A stretch of DNA of 64,000 bases, taken from Xylaria sp. FL1777. Its lineage: Eukaryota > Ascomycota > Sordariomycetes > Xylariales > Xylariaceae. The position numbers and the translations under genes were made by a program. Below are positions 58,182 through 64,000 of the stretch, piece after piece. The stretch lies in assembly GCA_022578965.1 (NCBI GenBank), contig MU400558.1, positions 1-64,000 of the forward strand. Direction: 5' to 3'. Below the pieces are notes generated by a model that was not told the DNA's origin, did no database searches, and saw nothing but the letters and a program-made list of their open reading frames with translations. The first letter of the stretch is position 1; each line of letters opens with the position of its first letter.

Positions 58182-60099
58182 TCACGCGCTCTTTCTCGAG
58201 AGCCACTCCTGTATAAGCCCGCGATAATCCGCGGGTAAGTGAGGCTGGAGAATATTCGCCCACAGGGTGCGTTTCCTCATAGTCCGCAGACCCAAGTCCT
58301 CCAGGAGGAGGTCGGTGTACGGGATACTGTCGAACACGAGGTCCGGGAACGAGGCACCGGAACCTCCGCTTTCTCTCGGCCGCCGCAATCGCTCGTATTC
58401 CGAATGTAATACCGTCTCGCGATGAATTACCTCCGGATCTAAGTCTTCCCCGAGACGATTGTCGAAGAACGCCGTTACCCACAGCGCCTGGGCCTGCGCT
58501 ACTATTATTGCGTGTACCGAACGGTGCATGCCGATGAATGCTATGTTGCGCTGTTTGATGAAGCGAGGGGATGCGGGGACAAGGAAGCGGTATAGTTGAT
58601 ATGGAGCTTCTCTGGAGTTAAGGGGGAGCGGCGTGTCTGAACAAAATTTAAAAGATAAGTCCCATCTTGTATGGATTTCACCGTCTCTTGGAAGAGTCCT
58701 CCGGGGCGAAAATCCTAGCTGTGAACATTGCGCTCTTATTCCAGCGTGGGCCCAAGGGCGGATATCCTGGTTTCGTTGGCCTTGAGAGTCTTGCTTGCCA
58801 CCGATCGTTCCGTATTGGAATTTGCGAGATTCGTCTTCGAGGACCTTGATAGAGTTCTCCTGTGGGAATACGGCCTCTCGCGGTAGGCCGAGCTCCTCTG
58901 AGATTCCCTCTGGTTTGAACTTTATGGGCGGCGTACACTTCCAGCCGGTACAGCAGACCACAGCATCAGCCCTTAAGTCGCTGCCATCTGAGAGTTGTGC
59001 CGTCTTTTCCCCCAACGATGTAACATCAGCATGATGGACTATGATCTGGCCCGTCCTGACAAGTTCGAACCAGTCAGTCTCATAGTTATGTATGCCCAGA
59101 GAGTTACCCATCCAGAATACCGATGTCCAGGGTCGCAGCATTTTTAACTGAGGATCATTATATCCAGTGGCTGCCGTAGCAAAAACGTCTAGTGCAGCCC
59201 AAAATGCCCATACTAGCCACCGACCAAGGATCGTTCCCTGGAGGAATCGCCGAACCGAAGAGAAGCTCGAGCCGAAAGGGCTGGGGTCGAACCAGCTGAA
59301 TAGACGGGTAGAGGATAATCGCGCAAGTGTTAACTTCATCCCGAAGAGGTAGATAGGCCGCCAAACCCGACTTGGGCCCCCTCCCGATCGTCTTATAATC
59401 ATGTGTGCGCGGCCCCCGGTAGTAGCGACAGAATAGCATACATCCCACGCGGATTTATTACCGCCAATGACTACGACCTCTTGACAGCCCCTCAAGTCTT
59501 GCGAACGGCCGTAGAGGTCTTTAGCATGGAACAACGGACCCAAGAAATCAGAGCTACCTGGGAAAGTCGGCATGCGGGCCTCAGAGGTAAGGCCCGTGGA
59601 GATGACGAGCTTGTCGCAAGTTAGCTTTCCAGCTTGTGGCCCATCATCACAGACATGCTGATAATCAAGTTCCCATGTCCCGTCTTCTCGGAGCAAGGCT
59701 GTCTCTACTCTGGTTTGTGGGCGGAACAGCTTATCGAGACCAAAGTGTCTCGCAAAATCCGTAAAATACTCGTGAACTACCGAGCCAAGGATGTGTTGGC
59801 CTGGTGCAAGTCCATACTGCTCAAGATCCATGGGGAAGTCACTGAATTCGTACGAGCCGACGACATTGTTCGTCTTCAAGCCGGGATACAGCCGCTCTGC
59901 AGCCCACGTGCCACCGATTGAGCGGGCTTCATCCAATATAATAATTCTTTTGCGGTCGTCCGAGCTTGCGTCAACCAGCGTCCTAGCAATAGCAAGACCA
60001 TGCAGACCTAAGATATCATGTGAGTATGTTTTCTAGGAAGGAATTGCATTTGCCAACCTAGTTACCTGCGCCGACAATGACCACGTCGAAATGTTCCAT
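58182..60099 (-). CDS. Flavin-containing monooxygenase (FMO/Baeyer-Villiger type)
   Basis: FAD- and NADPH-dependent oxygenase. Model (minus strand): 60,099-60,066 joined to 60,007-58,182, giving 619 residues. The first 34-nt exon supplies MEHFDVVIVGAG and joins in phase to give the FAD motif GAGLHG (10-15). Other motifs: the GGTW after the first Rossmann unit, an FxGxxxH fingerprint (FLGPLFHAKDL) and the NADPH motif GGNKSA. A hydrophobic stretch in the middle (LVWAFWAALDVF) may touch membrane. A 45-bp GT...AG segment at 58,681-58,637 is T-rich before its AG and in frame; it may be an intron, giving 604 residues. The roughly 60 residues before it (around GGKQDSQGQRNQ) do not fit the family well and may hide another intron. 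Substrate unknown; no biosynthetic partner genes adjoin. Confidence 0.82.
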
Positions 60100-61598
60100 A
60101 GCTGATAGCAGTCTCCCAATAAAGCCCACTCCGATGTCGAATCTGCCTATACCTGCGACGGCGGCCCCCAATCTCGGCAAGGTGCAAAGTGTCGTCCTCA
60201 AATATGATCATGTCTCCATGTCTCCATGTCTCCATGTCGAACCATGTCTGTTGATTTCACATAGCCCCTGTTCAACAGCTGATTGATTGGCCATATGATG
60301 ACTAACGACGATGTGCTTGCTCTATGCGTAAGACATCGATGAGGGGTTCAATGCATTGCCAAGAATAATTACCCAATACGTGTGAACAATCTCAATCTCA
60401 TCACACGGGAACTAAAATCCTTGATACAAGGATTGGGAATCAGACGGGTGAAACAGACGCCTGTGGATTATATGGAAGAGAAAGTACATAAAGAGTTCGG
60501 TAGCGCATTAGACTAAGTCCCATCCGTTTCCCGCCCTTTCTCTATCCCTCTATCTCTCTTTTCTTCCCCTCTACATATCGAACACAATGTCTTTAGGATA
60601 TGAGACTCAAAGATTTCAGACTAGGACCTGAATTCACTATAGATAACTGATCAAATAGCTCACCAGAATCCCAGAGGAGCACATCGCTCAATAGGAGGAT
60701 GCAGAAGTCAGCGAAGCCTAGAAAGGCTACATCCCGCTTAAGGTCAACTTTTATCTGTTGACCCTGACTATACCATCTGGCGCAGGGAATTCAAGATCAC
60801 GCAAGATGCAAAGCAAGTTGCCCTCTAGCACAAGTCCGTAAACGGGCATTTGGGTGCTAGCAAGGAGAAGCGAGGAGAAGCGAGGAGCGCTGTCTCCTTT
60901 GCAAGTTACAGCAATGAGAAAACAATTTAGTGTCACATGCGGACACCGTTCCCAGTTACGTCCGTACTATTGGCGATATAATCTAACAAGGTGACGGAAA
61001 TATGTTACCTTCAGTCCGGTGATGAGGAGGTGGCGAGTATTGTGATTCGTAAACCTGTGCGAGGTCAGGAACCATTCTCAGCTCCCACGAAATCTACGCT
61101 CGAAATGTGAGTTTGCTAGAACTCACCAGCGTCATACGATACTTCTTGGTGGTGGTACACTTCGGGTGCCAGCATAATAGGATAAAACTATCTATGTACC
61201 GCTCTCTTGAGAGCTACATCTTGGACGGGAAACGAAGTTTCTCTTAGCTAAGGGAGCGCACCGAATATATTGGCGGCTTTTGTCTCAATTCCTAAATCTA
61301 TCTTCGTCTATACTGTGAATAGTGACAGTGCGCCCCGGCGCCGATATGCTGTATCTCAATCAAATCGACTTCAGTATCGTAGTCGCCGTCGAACACTTTA
61401 CTATCATGGACGGCTTTGTAAGTCACAAGTGAGGAGTCACGAACCCCCCCCCAATATCGACGTAAGGCACCAACACAGTTTCCACTAATCTGGCCATTCA
61501 GCTCCCTTCATCCAATGTACCCCTGCCTCCCATGTTGTTTTCACAGCACGTACTACCGAATCTTCATCCTGTTACTGCATGCCTTACTCTCTCCTTCA
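60100..61598. other. Intergenic with short tandem repeats
   Basis: 1.5 kb, divergent promoter region. Holds CATGTCTC repeated 3.75 times (60,209-60,238) and a 10-bp CGAGGAGAAG-type repeat, about 2.8 copies (60,861-60,888). No gene recognised. A short ATG frame ending at a GTAAGT donor near 61,408-61,420 could be an upstream exon of the next gene, but no join was established. Confidence 0.45.
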
Positions 61599-62499
61599 AT
61601 GTCTTGGAGAGCTTCACAGCCCCGGCCCCGGCCCCAACCCCCGCCTCCACCGGTTCCATTGGAACTAGATGATGAGAAACCAGCATCGAATCATGGGCAT
61701 GGCACGGATGATGCCCATGGGGTCACTAAGATCCTAGAAGATGCGAATATTACATGTTGCCTTGTTGGGATATCCGCGCTCATCTTCTACGGAGCCGTCA
61801 GAGGACGCCCAGTATGCAGTTTTAACTTAGGCTCCTGGCATCTGTGTATTGAGATATGAGCTTTCTGATCATCCACGTTCGGATTAGGACTGGGAAATAT
61901 GTGTTCCAACAGACCTTGTCGACAAGGCAGCAGAGCTCCTTCAATCCGAACCACACTCGAATGCCTACTCCTTGGTGGAGCCCTGGGGTTTTCCGAGCCA
62001 ATCTCTTTTACACACGTACAATCGTTTCAAAGGCCGCGGAACCGATTTCTATTTCATTCTCGTGCCTGCAAACGATGTTCATATAGTCTGTGAGCCATCA
62101 AACATAACACGGAGTGTCAGGGGCCTGCCCTACCCTAAACTTGACGTCTTCATTCAGAGCTGCCTGGATACAGGTGACGATCTCCAACTCTGTGACGTTA
62201 TAGACGGCACTGATCTACCAGAACAATGGGGTGAAGATAACCTCGATCTCGACGGATTCAATGATGTAGAATGGGCGCGAGATATGATCAAGAGAGGACA
62301 AGAATTCGCAAATGGAAAGTTCGCCCACTTTGGAGCCGCCGCTCGGGATGGAAAAAGGAGTCGGCGGGAAATGTGGCAATCCCTGGTACGCACCAAAAAG
62401 GACAGGTTAGATTGGACAAAGCCAAGTAGCATCTTCATCACGCAGTATCGCCTCCGAGACGAACCAGACTCGTGGACTGTTTTGTCTGATTTGTACTGA
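61599..62499 (+). CDS. Uncharacterised fungal protein with nucleotidyltransferase-like N-terminal pattern
   Basis: Model: 61,599-61,811 joined to 61,888-62,499, giving 274 residues. The 76-bp intron (GTATGC...TTAG) is phase 0 and joins GRP to DWEICVP. I chose the ATG at 61,599; an in-frame ATG at 61,515 would add 28 residues with a hydrophobic stretch and is a real alternative. After a Pro-rich start (about 8-23), the pattern 'ITCCLVGISALIFYG...R..DWEICVP' resembles the Gly/Ser strand-turn and Asp-x-strand of minimal nucleotidyltransferase-fold proteins, which are abundant and uncharacterised in ascomycetes. The catalytic acidic pair is incomplete (Asp-Trp-Glu), so activity is doubtful. The remainder has a conserved-looking KLDVFIQSCLD segment and a basic stretch near DGKRSRREMW. 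Family assignment is tentative. Confidence 0.65.
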
Positions 62500-63522
62500 G
62501 AACCCCATGAACCAGAATAGGAGTGGACATTCATCTACGCGGCAGCCTTCTGATGCTGAAGTTCGGGGTTCTGTTCATCCAATCTATTTTATACCTAGGC
62601 GATCAAGCAACTAGTTAGGGCAGTTCCAATCCGATATTCATTATCATAATTGTAGAAGATTGATGATTCACTCCCGGTTATGCCGCGACCTAAGAGGCTT
62701 GTGGAAAACGTTACGGAGTCACGGCTCCGAATTCAAGTTGGGCTACAAATAGGTCGTGAGTATGTCTATTGAGGTGTAAGGCGAACTCCGAGTCCTCTCC
62801 CATCCAGTTGGAGGGAGCCGAGTCCTGTATAAAAAACTAGTATCCATACTATATCCATACTATCGTAGAGTAACTTCTGACCCCCTTTAACCTAAGCGCC
62901 TAACAATCGCACGACAGGAATCAAACTTATATCACCCATGTACAGAAAACAACCCCGTAATCTTTGCTATCAAACTAATGACGACCAGCACTCTGTCCTT
63001 CATATACAATGGTTGATTTCTTCCAAGAGCTAGCCCTGCTCTCGACAAGTTTCACCTTCTGCTTACCCTTTTTATCGTGTGTCTGCCCGAACTCGAAAGT
63101 AGATATAATAACATTACAATCAAAACAACCAATTGAACCAATGCTACATGCCATCACTTATATCTAACATCTAGGTCTCCTGTAGCAGTGACCGCGTCTG
63201 TAGGTCATCCTGGCATGGGTCTGCCATTAGATACCCCAGAATGGAGAGGTCAAAAAGATGTTGTATTGGGTTAAGTTTCTAGGCTAGGTCTACAGCAGTA
63301 GGGCTACCTAACTACCCCTTCAGTCAATATACCGAATAAGCTTATATCCCTTATATCCCTTATATCTGATAGTTGGCTGGGGTGTTTGGTCTTATCGTAA
63401 CACTACCTACCTCGGGTACACAGCCGACCGTACCTAATGCATCACAATCACCACCACATACCTAATGGGTTGGATACTCTTTTCAATCAAATATTTTAGG
63501 TCCTGCTCGTTCTGACTCTAAT
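62500..63522. other. Intergenic
   Basis: 1.0 kb without a recognised gene. Contains a 9-bp CTTATATCC tandem repeat, three copies, at 63,341-63,367, and ATCCATACTAT repeated near 62,843-62,865. Confidence 0.45.
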
Positions 63523-64000
63523 ATGAGAGCTGCATTGACACATGTATCACTACAACACAATCAAGACAATGAACCCAATCACGCGCCATCGCTTGTACCT
63601 TACGCCTATAGGCGGGTGGCTTTGGGTGGCCCTACAGACATAGAAGCTAACGGTTGGAGGGGAGCCTCTCGGTTAAGAAATGGCATTCATCATTTGGCCA
63701 ATATCGATCTGTCACGTCAGCGAGAAATTTCCCGGACTATGTTCAATGTCGTGAACGAAGGCACCTTCGTAATCATAAGCATTGATACCGGCGACGTAAT
63801 GGCCATACTAATCGAGCACGCTTTCCCATCCTCTTCTTCTAACCTTTAAATCGCAGAAACCGTCGCCGAACTACGTTCGTGACTGGTCCTGGCTGGCCAT
63901 GCTCTGCGAGGAGTGCCGAAATGCCCTTCAGGCCTCGGTCATTGGATGGAGAATATACCCTGATACCAGGGTCTCCTGGGCGGCTAACATTTTTGAATAT
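63523..64000 (+). CDS. Possible gene of unknown function, cut by the window end
   Basis: An ATG frame of 108 codons runs 63,523-63,849. A different frame from about 63,860 to the window end is open (PSPNYVRDWSWLAMLCEEC...) and reads like protein, so a spliced gene continuing to the right is possible. No domain was recognised and no intron joining the two was firmly identified. The Cys-x2-Cys after Leu could be chance. Confidence 0.3.

Noticed and set aside
21995..60099. A secondary-metabolite cluster joining the dehydratase, LaeA-like methyltransferase and monooxygenase.
   Set aside because: They are 2 to more than 30 kb apart, separated by housekeeping genes, and no polyketide synthase, peptide synthetase or terpene cyclase is present.

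Overview
The window is nuclear DNA of a filamentous ascomycete (Pezizomycotina). The evidence is short spliced introns with GTRNGT-type donors and CTAAC-like branch sites, fungal-specific gene families, and a repeat block that looks mutated by RIP (repeat-induced point mutation). The repeated motif CCTAGGTA/TACCTACC in intergenic DNA is something I associate with Sordariomycetes such as Xylariales, but that assignment is only inference.

Region 1 (1 to about 20,460) is an extremely AT-rich block made almost entirely of Ty3/gypsy-type LTR retrotransposons nested in each other. Residual coding frames carry stops mostly where Gln or Arg codons would become TAA/TAG by C-to-T change. The nesting can be read from target-site duplications. 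A plus-strand chromodomain Ty3 element ('element 2') has its gag at 6,291-7,408 and its pol at 15,153-17,558 and 18,053-20,290. It is split by a complete 7.74-kb minus-strand element (7,409-15,147, LTRs of 519 bp) and by a solo LTR (17,559-18,052). To the left lies a truncated minus-strand copy of the same family (1,416-6,290), itself carrying a solo LTR (3,670-4,188). It is abutted by the 3' end of a plus-strand copy (1-1,415). The family's LTRs come in two types that share about 255 bp (R-U5 side) but differ completely in U3. Two copies with different U3s also carry diverged versions of an ORF antisense to the element, between pol and the 3' LTR.

Region 2 (20,460-21,994) is the abrupt change to normal composition. 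It contains a 259-bp MITE with perfect 53-bp terminal inverted repeats and a TA target duplication.

Region 3 (21,995-43,259) holds plus-strand genes: a dTDP-glucose 4,6-dehydratase-like protein, a LaeA-like SAM methyltransferase with a long acidic tail, the HOPS/CORVET subunit Vps18/Pep3, a DUF5672 type II membrane protein, and a Jsn1-like RRM plus Pumilio RNA-binding protein. A 5.5-kb stretch without recognisable genes (33,389-38,850) precedes the last one.

Region 4 (46,128-64,000) holds a minus-strand Rco1-like double-PHD subunit of the Rpd3S deacetylase complex, a minus-strand PA2G4/Cdb4-type protein, a plus-strand SNF5 chromatin-remodelling subunit, a minus-strand flavin monooxygenase, a plus-strand small protein with a nucleotidyltransferase-like look, and an uncertain ORF running towards the window end. 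The genes are mostly unrelated housekeeping or regulatory functions. I see no biosynthetic cluster core enzyme. Exon models were made by eye from splice signals and family continuity.
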